A DNA stretch of 6,403 bases, taken from the NCBI GenBank assembly GCA_964508185.1, contig CAZDSS010000132.1:1-6403 (forward strand), written 5' to 3'. This document shows, piece by piece, positions 1 to 5,251 of this stretch. Below the pieces are notes generated by a model, which was given only the letters and a program-made list of their open reading frames with translations, had not been told where the DNA came from and searched no databases. How positions within the stretch are numbered: the first letter of the stretch is position 1; every line of letters starts with the position of its first letter. The translations under genes were made by a program, and so were the position numbers. This DNA comes from CAZDSS01 sp964508185. Its GTDB lineage: Bacteria > Pseudomonadota > Alphaproteobacteria > Sphingomonadales > Govanellaceae.

Positions 1-494
1 CGGGGCGGCTCAATGATCTCAGGCACATCATCTACAAGACCGCGGACACCCCCTGGCGGTGGGCGCGCAACAATCTCGGCCTCATGCTGCGCGAGGGGCT
101 GCTGAAGGAGAACATCGACGGCGAGGCGCTTCTCTGGGCGCATAACCGCATCATCGGGCGGCCCGAGGAACGGCGCATCCTGATGGTGATCTCCGACGGC
201 GCGCCGGTCGATGACAGCACCCTGTCGGCCAATCCGGGCAATTACCTCGAACGCCATCTGCGCGAGGTGATCGAATGGATCGAGACGCGCTCGCCGGTCG
301 AACTCATCGCCATCGGCATCGGTCATGACGTGACCCGCTACTATCGCCGCGCCGTCACCATCATGGACGCCGAGCAGCTGGGCGGGGCGATCACCGAGCA
401 GCTCGCCGAACTGTTCGACGATTCGCCGCCGCGCCGGGGCCTTGCCCGCGGCGCCCGGGCCGCGCGCGGCCTGCAGCGCGCCGTTCTGCGCTAG
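1..494 (+). CDS. cobT: Cobaltochelatase subunit CobT, C-terminal part (5' end outside window)
   Basis: The reading frame is open from base 3 and ends at TAG 492-494, giving 163 C-terminal residues of a protein that is normally about 600 or more residues long. CobT is the von Willebrand factor A subunit of the aerobic cobaltochelatase. With the AAA+ ATPase CobS it drives CobN to insert Co2+ into hydrogenobyrinic acid a,c-diamide during cytoplasmic cobalamin synthesis. The visible part is the end of the VWA domain: NLGLMLREG and KENIDGEALLWAH (fragment residues about 24-47), the metal-site loop ISDGAPVDDS (63-72), and ELIAIGIGHDVTRYYRR (100-116), all close to remembered CobT sequences. The upstream DxSxS part of the metal site would lie outside the window. 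The last 25 or so residues are Arg/Ala-rich and poorly conserved. The stop overlaps the stop of the convergent transporter gene by 4 bp. Magnesium-chelatase D subunits are the other VWA chelatase proteins, but these motifs fit CobT better. Confidence 0.95.
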   Translation, partial: GRLNDLRHIIYKTADTPWRWARNNLGLMLREGLLKENIDGEALLWAHNRIIGRPEERRILMVISDGAPVDDSTLSANPGNYLERHLREVIEWIETRSPVELIAIGIGHDVTRYYRRAVTIMDAEQLGGAITEQLAELFDDSPPRRGLARGARAARGLQRAVLR

Positions 495-1441
495 GCCCGC
501 TGCCGCCGGGTGACTAGCTGGCGGATCCAGCCATGGCCGCTGACGATGGTGATTCCTGACAGCACCAGCACCGCGCCGACGATGAAGCCCTGCTCGATGG
601 GTTCATCAAGCAGGACCGCGCCGAGCACCACGCCGATGAGCGGCGTGAAGAACGAGAAGATGCCGAGGGGTGCTGCGAGATAGTGCCGCAGCAGCCAGAA
701 CCATACGAGATAGCTGAAGAAGGACACCCCCACCGCCTGGAAGGCGAGCGCCCCGAGGGCCAGGGGCGTCGGATTGAAATGGGTCTGGCCGAGGACGATG
801 GCGGCAAGCCCGATGATGACGAAGGCGCCGACGAGCTGATAGAGGAGCGTCTCCGCCGCCGGGCGTCCCGCAAGCGCCGTAGTCCGCACGACGACCGTCG
901 TCGCCCCCCAGAACAGCCCGCCGAGGAGGCCCAGGAAATCGCCGAACAGGTTGGCGCCGCCCGGCGCGGCGGCGCCGCTCCCGTCGCGGCCGAAGAAGGC
1001 GACGGCGATTCCTGCGAAGGCGATGAGGATGCCGCCCCACTGGGCGAGCGCCAGCCGCTCCGTCGGAAGGAGGAGATGGAGGCCGAGGGCCGCGAACACC
1101 GGCGCCGTATAGAGGAAGACCACCATGTGGGACGCCGAGGTATGCCGCAGCCCTTCGCCCACGAACAGGAATTCGAGCGCAAACAGGACGCCCACCACCA
1201 GCCCCGGCCGCCAGGCGGCCGAGGCGAGGTTGAGGCCGGCCCCCGTGATCTTCATGAACAGGACCACGAGCACCGCGCCGATGCCGGAGCGGACCGCAAG
1301 CTGCAGGACCGGCGCGATGTCCCCGCCCGTCGCCTTGATCGCCACCTGCTGCAGGCCCCAGATGAGGCAGAGGAGAAGCATGATGCCGCCGGCCCTGAGG
1401 TCCAGAGGCTGGCGAATGTCGGGTGACTGGCGATGATCCAC
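491..1441 (-). CDS. DMT-superfamily (EamA) inner-membrane transporter
   Basis: This is a 316-residue, very hydrophobic protein of the drug/metabolite transporter superfamily, whose members usually have about 300 residues, ten helices and two EamA repeats. The sequence fits: hydrophobic segments lie at about 18-37, 46-65, 79-97, 103-123, 131-150, 167-187, 199-218, 227-250, 257-278 and 284-301. Repeat 1 covers roughly 18-150 and repeat 2 roughly 167-301, split by a Gly/Ala-rich loop at 151-166. Family-typical elements are LIWGLQQVAIK in helix 1, YTAPVFAALG in helix 4, and FTPLIGVVLGAVLLDE before the last helix. The start is GTG (1439-1441), supported by an AGGAG (1453-1457, reading leftwards) 11 nt upstream; the next in-frame Met (21) would cut into helix 1. 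A small metabolite or amino-acid-type exporter is the usual family role, but the substrate cannot be read from sequence. The gene follows the hydrolase gene in the same direction after 104 bp, so shared transcription is possible. Confidence 0.9.
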   Translation of the reverse strand: MDHRQSPDIRQPLDLRAGGIMLLLCLIWGLQQVAIKATGGDIAPVLQLAVRSGIGAVLVVLFMKITGAGLNLASAAWRPGLVVGVLFALEFLFVGEGLRHTSASHMVVFLYTAPVFAALGLHLLLPTERLALAQWGGILIAFAGIAVAFFGRDGSGAAAPGGANLFGDFLGLLGGLFWGATTVVVRTTALAGRPAAETLLYQLVGAFVIIGLAAIVLGQTHFNPTPLALGALAFQAVGVSFFSYLVWFWLLRHYLAAPLGIFSFFTPLIGVVLGAVLLDEPIEQGFIVGAVLVLSGITIVSGHGWIRQLVTRRQRA

Positions 1442-1464
1442 GGCGCCGCAGGCTCCTCATGACG

Positions 1465-1483
1465 GCGGCCCGCGCCGGGCCGC
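1465..1483. repeat. Perfect 7-bp inverted repeat (hairpin) just upstream of the transporter RBS
   Basis: GCGGCCC (1465-1471) and GGGCCGC (1477-1483) are perfect reverse complements around the 5-nt loop GCGCC. In the transporter mRNA this all-G/C stem would end about 7 nt before the AGGAG ribosome-binding site at 1453-1457. It has no following T-run, so it is not a canonical intrinsic terminator. It could be a processing, stabilising or attenuating structure between the hydrolase and transporter genes, or a by-product of high GC content. Confidence 0.4.
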
Positions 1484-1527
1484 GACTTACTGGCGCCGGA
1501 GCCTACCCCGCCCCGGGGCCGCTGCCA

Positions 1528-1546
1528 AGCGGGCGGAGATCCCGCT
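1528..1546. repeat. Inverted repeat at the end of the hydrolase gene, possible weak terminator
   Basis: AGCGGG (1528-1533) and CCCGCT (1541-1546) pair perfectly around a 7-nt loop. The repeat starts at the last base of the hydrolase stop codon (TGA, 1548-1546 on the minus strand). On that strand only TT follows the stem, so any termination would be weak or need Rho, and read-through into the transporter gene is plausible. A separate 10-bp self-complementary run, GCCCCGGGGC, lies at 1510-1519 in the same gap. Confidence 0.3.
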
Positions 1547-2349
1547 CAGCCCGCGAGATTCGCCTTGAGGAACGCCGTGCTGCGCTCCCAGGCGAGGGCG
1601 GCGTCGTCCGCGTCATAGGCCGCGCCCGTCGGATTGGCGAAGGCGTGGTCCGCCTCGTACCAGTGGACGGTGAGGGGCTTTCCCGCCTTTTCCATCTCGG
1701 CGGCGAAGCCTTCCACCATCTTGCGGTCGATATGCCTGTCGCGGGTCGCGAAATGGCCGAGCACCGGACCTTTGAGCGCACGGAGCTCCTCCGCCTTGCG
1801 GGCGACGTTGCCGTAATAGATCACGGTCGCATCCACGGGATGGACCAGCGACGCAGCCAGCGACCAGCCGCCGCCGAGGCACCAGCCCATGGTCGCCAGC
1901 CTGCCGTTGCAGTCCTGCGATTCGCCGAGCCAGCGGAACCAGGCGCGGATGGTCTCCCGCGCCGCCGATTCGTCGATTCCGGTCACGAGCTTCCGGGCCT
2001 CGTCCGGATTGTCCGCGACCTTGCCGTCATAGAGATCGACGGCGAGCGCGAGATAGCCCTGCTTGGCCGCGAGATCCGCGGCCACTGCGCGAATCTGGTC
2101 GTTGAGCCCCCACCATTCGTGAAACAGCAGCACGGCGGGGGCGGGAAGGGTCGCCGGGCGGAAGCAGGCGGCGCGTATCCTGCGGCCCTCGGCGGTCGTT
2201 ATGGTCAGGTCTTCTCCGGCCTCCGCCACAAGCCCTGCGAGGCTGGTGCCGGGGACGAGAAGATGGGCGAGCGGCACGGCGGCCAGCGCCTTGAGCGCCG
2301 CGCGGCGGCTTGCGACAAGGCCAGTTGGCGGGAGTTCTTCAATCTTCAT
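1546..2349 (-). CDS. Dienelactone hydrolase family protein with Tat-like leader
   Basis: This is a 267-residue alpha/beta-hydrolase of the dienelactone hydrolase (carboxymethylenebutenolidase) family, which hydrolyses ester or lactone bonds with a Cys-Asp-His triad. The triad is recognisable: Cys157 in GWCLGGG, Asp204 in ATRDRHID and His235 in EADHAF. Glu78 in HEWWGL is the Glu that in this family contacts the nucleophile region. The catalytic domain spans about 47-266. The first 45 residues are extra compared with cytoplasmic family members. They hold a twin-arginine motif, SRRAALK (14-20), and a hydrophobic run with ALAAVPLAHLLVPG (21-34), so Tat export to the periplasm is likely; there is no lipobox. 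The ATG start (2347-2349) has AAAGGA upstream at suitable spacing. The true substrate is unknown, because most family members do not act in chlorocatechol breakdown and no catechol-pathway genes are nearby. It is divergent from the esterase-like gene and may be co-transcribed with the downstream transporter gene. Confidence 0.9.
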   Translation of the reverse strand: MKIEELPPTGLVASRRAALKALAAVPLAHLLVPGTSLAGLVAEAGEDLTITTAEGRRIRAACFRPATLPAPAVLLFHEWWGLNDQIRAVAADLAAKQGYLALAVDLYDGKVADNPDEARKLVTGIDESAARETIRAWFRWLGESQDCNGRLATMGWCLGGGWSLAASLVHPVDATVIYYGNVARKAEELRALKGPVLGHFATRDRHIDRKMVEGFAAEMEKAGKPLTVHWYEADHAFANPTGAAYDADDAALAWERSTAFLKANLAG

Positions 2350-2385
2350 GGCAAGATCCTTTGCTAGGCTGTGACAGGATTCTCA

Positions 2386-2414
2386 TTGACGATCCGACGC
2401 CCCCCACCTATTTA
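2386..2414 (+). promoter_or_regulatory. Putative sigma-70-type promoter of the esterase-like gene
   Basis: A -35 box TTGACG (2386-2391, five of six matches to consensus) is followed after exactly 17 bp by TATTTA (2409-2414), an imperfect -10. Transcription would start near 2421, giving a 5' leader of about 115 nt before the ATG at 2535. The element lies in the divergent gap just upstream of the hydrolase start and faces right. No equally good promoter for the leftward hydrolase gene was seen. Confidence 0.5.
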
Positions 2415-2420
2415 TCTGCA

Positions 2421-2433
2421 TTACCGATGGTAA
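2421..2433. promoter_or_regulatory. Small palindrome near the predicted transcription start (candidate operator)
   Basis: TTACC (2421-2425) and GGTAA (2429-2433) are perfect inverted repeats around GAT. The element sits 6 bp after the proposed -10 box, over about +1 to +13, a typical place for a repressor site. It could act on either or both divergent genes. No regulator gene is in the window, and a 5-bp half-site can arise by chance. Confidence 0.3.
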
Positions 2434-2534
2434 ATTGGGGGAAATGGGGCCTTCGCCTCATATTATTGCCACTATTTGCTGGCACTGTCGGCAGGTTGGC
2501 TGGGCTATCCACAAGAACGGAATTGAAAGCTGCG

Positions 2535-3686
2535 ATGAACGGCTTGTTCGCATACGGTAAGAAGTCCCTCGTCGCGGCTTCCACCCTCTGCCTGCTGGCT
2601 TTCGCCCACGTTCCGTCGGCGCTCGCCGCCGAGGCCACCCCCATCATCATTTCGCCCGAACGGGTCGGCGGCGCCTTTCAGGAAAGCGCCATCACCGCCC
2701 AGGCCGTGGGCCTTCATTTCGAAAATCCGGAGCGCACCCGCGTCGGCCGCCTGTCGTTCCTTGGCAGCCTCGAGCTCAGAAGCGAGGATCCCCGATTCGG
2801 CGGCCTGTCCTCCCTTCAGGTATCGCCGGACGGCGCCCGCTTTCTGGCGGTGAGCGACGCCGGATACTGGATCGGCGGCCTGCTCGACCATCAGGGCGAC
2901 CGGGTGATCGGCGTGCGCGACGTCGTGATCGCGCCGCTCCTCGATCTTGACGGCCGGCCGCTCGCCGAGTCCAGCAAGGAAGCGGGCGACGCCGAGGCCT
3001 TCGCCGAAATCCCCGGCTCGGGCATCATCGTCTCCTTCGAGGGACGCGACGCCCGCCTGTGGCACTACGGCGTCAGCATGACCGACTATGCCCGCCCGGT
3101 GACGCCCCGTCCGCTGCCCATGCCGCTCGACGTGGTGCGGGAGATCAAGTCCCTGCCCTGGAACGGCGGGATCGAGGCCATGACCAGCCTGCCCGGCGGC
3201 ACGGTGATCGCCATCGCCGAGGACAGCAAGGTGTCCGACGATCTTCTGGACGGCTGGATCATCAGCTCGTCCCAGATCGCCAAGTTCAAGTACCGCATGT
3301 CGGACCAGTTCCGGCCCACCGATCTCGCGACGCTGCCCGACGGCAATCTCGTCCTCCTGGAGCGGCGCTTCAATCTTCTCTCTGGCCTCGCCGCGCGAAT
3401 CCGCATCATCAGGACCGAGCAGCTGCTCGACGGCGGCCCCGTCGAGGGCGAAGAGATCGCGACCCTCGCCTTCCCGTTCAATGTGGACAACATGGAAGGC
3501 ATCGCCGCCCGCGCCAACGAGCGCGGCGAGACCATCATCTATCTCGTGTCCGACGACAATTACCATCCGCTGCAGCGGACGCTTCTCATGAGCTTCAAGC
3601 TCGAGGACGAATACTATTTCGGCGACGAGCGGCAGGTGGCCCGGGCCGACGAGAAGAAGAAGACCGATATCCCGATCCAGCCCTGA
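2535..3686 (+). CDS. Exported esterase-like / phytase-like family protein
   Basis: A 383-residue protein resembling the 'esterase-like activity of phytase' family, a predicted beta-propeller group found in alphaproteobacteria whose members are mostly uncharacterised. The N-terminus is a clean Sec signal peptide: a Lys-Lys at 9-10, a hydrophobic core at about 11-24, and probable cleavage after ALA (29-31). The mature domain covers about 60-360, with family-like elements FGGLSSLQVSPDG (88-100) followed by AVSDAGYW (105-112), DAEAFA (152-157), GIEAM (212-216), RPTDLATLPDGNLVLLERR (260-278), NMEGIA (319-324) and LVSDDNY (337-343). The repeated DG, EG and EA turns suit propeller blades. The tail is charged and Lys-rich. 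An upstream in-frame ATG at 2427 would add 36 residues, but its codons (ATA, TTA, CTA, AGA) are unlike the gene and it has no ribosome-binding site, so 2535 is preferred although its own site (GAAAG, 2525-2529) is weak. The substrate, and whether it acts on phytate at all, are unknown. Confidence 0.85.
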   Translation: MNGLFAYGKKSLVAASTLCLLAFAHVPSALAAEATPIIISPERVGGAFQESAITAQAVGLHFENPERTRVGRLSFLGSLELRSEDPRFGGLSSLQVSPDGARFLAVSDAGYWIGGLLDHQGDRVIGVRDVVIAPLLDLDGRPLAESSKEAGDAEAFAEIPGSGIIVSFEGRDARLWHYGVSMTDYARPVTPRPLPMPLDVVREIKSLPWNGGIEAMTSLPGGTVIAIAEDSKVSDDLLDGWIISSSQIAKFKYRMSDQFRPTDLATLPDGNLVLLERRFNLLSGLAARIRIIRTEQLLDGGPVEGEEIATLAFPFNVDNMEGIAARANERGETIIYLVSDDNYHPLQRTLLMSFKLEDEYYFGDERQVARADEKKKTDIPIQP

Positions 3687-3742
3687 CGGCCCGCTGACCG
3701 GGATCGCTCCCTGCAGTCCTTCAGGATTCCCCCCAATACAAG

Positions 3743-3769
3743 AAAGCCGCCGGTCGCCCGGCGGCTTTT
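3743..3769. terminator. Strong intrinsic terminator, probably bidirectional
   Basis: AAAGCCGCCGG (3743-3753) pairs perfectly with CCGGCGGCTTT (3758-3768) around a 4-nt loop TCGC, giving an 11-bp stem. It is followed by a T on the plus strand, after the TTT that closes the stem. On the minus strand the stem is followed by a T-rich stretch (complement of the A-rich 3736-3745). It lies 56 nt after the esterase-like stop and 27 nt after the rpmB stop, so it can end both convergent transcripts. The rest of the 3687-3795 gap shows nothing else notable. Confidence 0.88.
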
Positions 3770-3795
3770 CTCGTGAAATTCCGGATTTCGGAGAA

Positions 3796-4092
3796 TCAGG
3801 CGGCGGCTTCGCCGGCCTGCTTCTTCTCGATCAGCTTCTTCAGGCGGCGCGCCTTGATGGAGAGGTCGGCGTCGCGGCTCTTGAGCAGGAAGTTGTCGAG
3901 GCCGCCGTTATGCTCCACCGAACGCAGGGCGTTGGCCGAGATGCGGAAGCGATAGATCTGGTTGAGCGTGTCCGAGATCAGGGACACGTTGTTCAGGTTC
4001 GGCAGGAAACGGCGCCGCGTCTTGTTGTTCGCATGGCTGACGTTGTTGCCGTACATCACGGCCTTGCCGGTGAGCTCACATACACGTGACAT
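3796..4092 (-). CDS. rpmB: 50S ribosomal protein L28
   Basis: The 98-residue product is bacterial ribosomal protein L28 (bL28), a small basic protein of the large subunit that contacts 23S rRNA. Recognisable elements are the N-terminal SRVCELTGK, GNNVSHANNKTRRRFLPNL (about 15-33), and the alphaproteobacterial-type C-terminal half with ISANALRSVEHNGGLDNFLL (51-70). It has a single Cys (5) and lacks the paired CxxC zinc ligands of zinc-dependent L28 forms, as is usual in proteobacteria. The length matches alphaproteobacterial L28. The ATG start (4090-4092) has GGGGA six bases upstream, a suitable ribosome-binding site. Its own promoter lies at 4161-4189 and a strong terminator follows the gene, so it is probably monocistronic, although read-through from meaB is possible because no clear terminator separates them. 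Confidence 0.98.
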   Translation of the reverse strand: MSRVCELTGKAVMYGNNVSHANNKTRRRFLPNLNNVSLISDTLNQIYRFRISANALRSVEHNGGLDNFLLKSRDADLSIKARRLKKLIEKKQAGEAAA

Positions 4093-4160
4093 TTCCTGTC
4101 CCCGTTCCTAGCTTTAAAAATTCAAAGCCGCGCTTGATGAGCACGGCCGTTCGAGAGGCC

Positions 4161-4189
4161 CATATACGCGACCGAGCCTGTTCCGTCAA
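4161..4189 (-). promoter_or_regulatory. rpmB promoter, -35 box overlapping the meaB stop codon
   Basis: Read leftwards, TTGACG (4189-4184) is followed after exactly 17 bp by TATATG (4166-4161), a strong sigma-70-like match. The start would be near 4154, with a leader of about 60 nt. The TGA inside the -35 box (4188-4186) is the meaB stop codon. In the leader, AGCTTT (4110-4115) and AAAGCC (4124-4129), as read on the plus strand, can form a weak 6-bp hairpin with one G-U pair and an A/T-rich loop. It has no T-run after it, and a regulatory role is only a possibility. Confidence 0.7.
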
Positions 4190-5190
4190 GGCTGGAGCGG
4201 CGGTTTCTCGCCGCTGTCACCGCGTTCGAGGAAAAGCGCGAGCACCGCTTCCGCGGCGGCCCCGGGCGGCAGCCGGCCTTCCACAACCGCCCGCTCGTAT
4301 TCGTGAACCGCGTCGGGATTGGCGGCGCGCACGCGGTCCAGAAGCTGGTCCTGGATTTCGGACCACATCCAGGCGCGGGCCTGCTCCGCGCGGGTCGCGG
4401 CAAGCTCGCCGGATTCGGAAAGCGCCTCGCGATGCTTCCGGATCTGCTGCCAGACGGCGTCCAGCCCCGTGCGCTTCAGGGCGGAGGCGCGCAGCACCCG
4501 CGGCGTCCAGTTGGGGCTCTTGGGCCGCATGATGTGAAGCGCCCCGCGATATTCCGACTGCGCCCGCCGCGCCGCCTGTTCGAGATCGCCGTCGGACTTG
4601 TTGACGACCACAAGGTCGGCGAGCTCCATGATCCCGCGCTTGATGCCCTGCAGCTCGTCGCCGCCGCCGGGGGACACCAGCAGGATGAACATGTCCACCA
4701 TGTCGGCGACCGCGATCTCCGACTGGCCGACGCCCACCGTCTCGACGATGACGACGTCATAGCCCGCAGCCTCGCAGAGCAGCATGGCCTCCCGCGTGCG
4801 CCGGGCGACGCCCCCCAGGGTCCCGCCCGAGGGCGAGGGGCGGATGAAGGCCTTGTCACGCCGCGACAGCTCCTCCATGCGCGTCTTGTCGCCGAGGATG
4901 GAGCCGCCCGAGCGCACCGACGACGGGTCGATGGCAAGGACCGCGACTTTAAGCCCGAGGTCGGTCAGATAGACGCCGAACGATTCGATGAAGCTCGACT
5001 TGCCGACGCCGGGCGGGCCCGAGAAGCCGAGGCGGATCGCGCCCCCGGTCTTCGGCATCACTTCGGTTATCAACGCCTGCGCCGCCGCTCGGTGATCGGG
5101 CCGCGTCGATTCGACGAGGGTGATCGCCTTGGCAAGCGCCCGCCGGTCGCCGGCGATGAGCCGGTCAGAGAGAGAAGAGCTTTCGGTCAC
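4186..5190 (-). CDS. meaB: Methylmalonyl-CoA mutase-associated G-protein chaperone MeaB
   Basis: A 334-residue P-loop GTPase of the MeaB/ArgK family, close to the family's usual length. MeaB binds methylmalonyl-CoA mutase, uses GTP hydrolysis to gate adenosylcobalamin loading, and protects the mutase from inactivation. The G motifs are all present: Walker A GPPGVGKS (58-65), the AIDPSS strand (86-91) and SGGSILGDKTRM (94-105), the conserved ETVGVGQSE (150-158), and the base-recognition NKSD (197-200). A helical C-terminal region (about 255-322) fits the dimerisation arm of the family. The start is GTG (5188-5190) with a G-rich GGGGGGA immediately upstream as ribosome-binding site; spacing is short, but the next in-frame Met is residue 45, close to the P-loop, so GTG is preferred. 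It lies 61 bp after the mutase gene on the same strand, the standard scpA-meaB order. Older annotation as an arginine/ornithine transport ATPase (ArgK) is unlikely given the neighbour. Confidence 0.96.
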   Translation of the reverse strand: MTESSSLSDRLIAGDRRALAKAITLVESTRPDHRAAAQALITEVMPKTGGAIRLGFSGPPGVGKSSFIESFGVYLTDLGLKVAVLAIDPSSVRSGGSILGDKTRMEELSRRDKAFIRPSPSGGTLGGVARRTREAMLLCEAAGYDVVIVETVGVGQSEIAVADMVDMFILLVSPGGGDELQGIKRGIMELADLVVVNKSDGDLEQAARRAQSEYRGALHIMRPKSPNWTPRVLRASALKRTGLDAVWQQIRKHREALSESGELAATRAEQARAWMWSEIQDQLLDRVRAANPDAVHEYERAVVEGRLPPGAAAEAVLALFLERGDSGEKPPLQP

Positions 5191-5209
5191 GATCCCCCCA
5201 TCCGCCTGT

Positions 5210-5236
5210 GCGCCGCGGGCCCATGTGCTGCGGCGC
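5210..5236. repeat. Intercistronic inverted repeat between the mutase gene and meaB
   Basis: GCGCCGC (5210-5216) and GCGGCGC (5230-5236) are perfect 7-bp reverse complements around a 13-nt loop that contains GGGCCC. The stem lies between the mutase stop (5252) and the meaB start (5190) and is followed in the transcript by G-rich sequence, not Ts. It is therefore not a standard terminator. It may stabilise the upstream mRNA or modulate how much meaB is made relative to the mutase. Confidence 0.4.
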
Positions 5237-5251
5237 TTCGGATGAACAAGG

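Noticed and set aside
517..531. GCTGG/CCAGC stem just past the cobT stop as a cobT terminator
   Set aside because: It is only 5 bp, has no following T-run, and lies within transporter coding sequence, so chance is the simpler explanation.
683..1426. A 247-codon open frame on the plus strand opposite the transporter gene
   Set aside because: The product is a highly charged Glu/Arg sequence, as expected from the complement of membrane-protein codons. The opposite strand encodes a textbook ten-helix transporter.
606..1460. An ATG at 1458-1460 (minus strand) opening a 284-codon frame overlapping the transporter
   Set aside because: It is Arg/Gly/Pro-rich shadow sequence in another frame. The ATG overlaps the AGGAG that serves the GTG start of the real gene.
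1423..2367. A 314-codon open frame on the plus strand opposite the hydrolase gene
   Set aside because: It is the shadow of a gene with an intact Cys-Asp-His triad, and no family resemblance is seen.
2310..2534. Extending the esterase-like protein upstream to 2310
   Set aside because: This would run over the divergent hydrolase start and the proposed promoter, and the codon use there is unlike the gene. The signal peptide fits a start at 2535.
2505..3566. A 353-codon open frame on the minus strand opposite the esterase-like gene
   Set aside because: It is antisense to a recognisable family protein with a signal peptide, has Gly/Asp/His-rich low-information composition typical of a GC-rich shadow frame, and shows no motif.
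5191..5251. A cobalamin riboswitch near the B12-related genes
   Set aside because: The gaps seen are too short (61 bp here) and show no B12-box-like sequence. Any riboswitch would lie upstream of the mutase or cob operon starts, outside the window.
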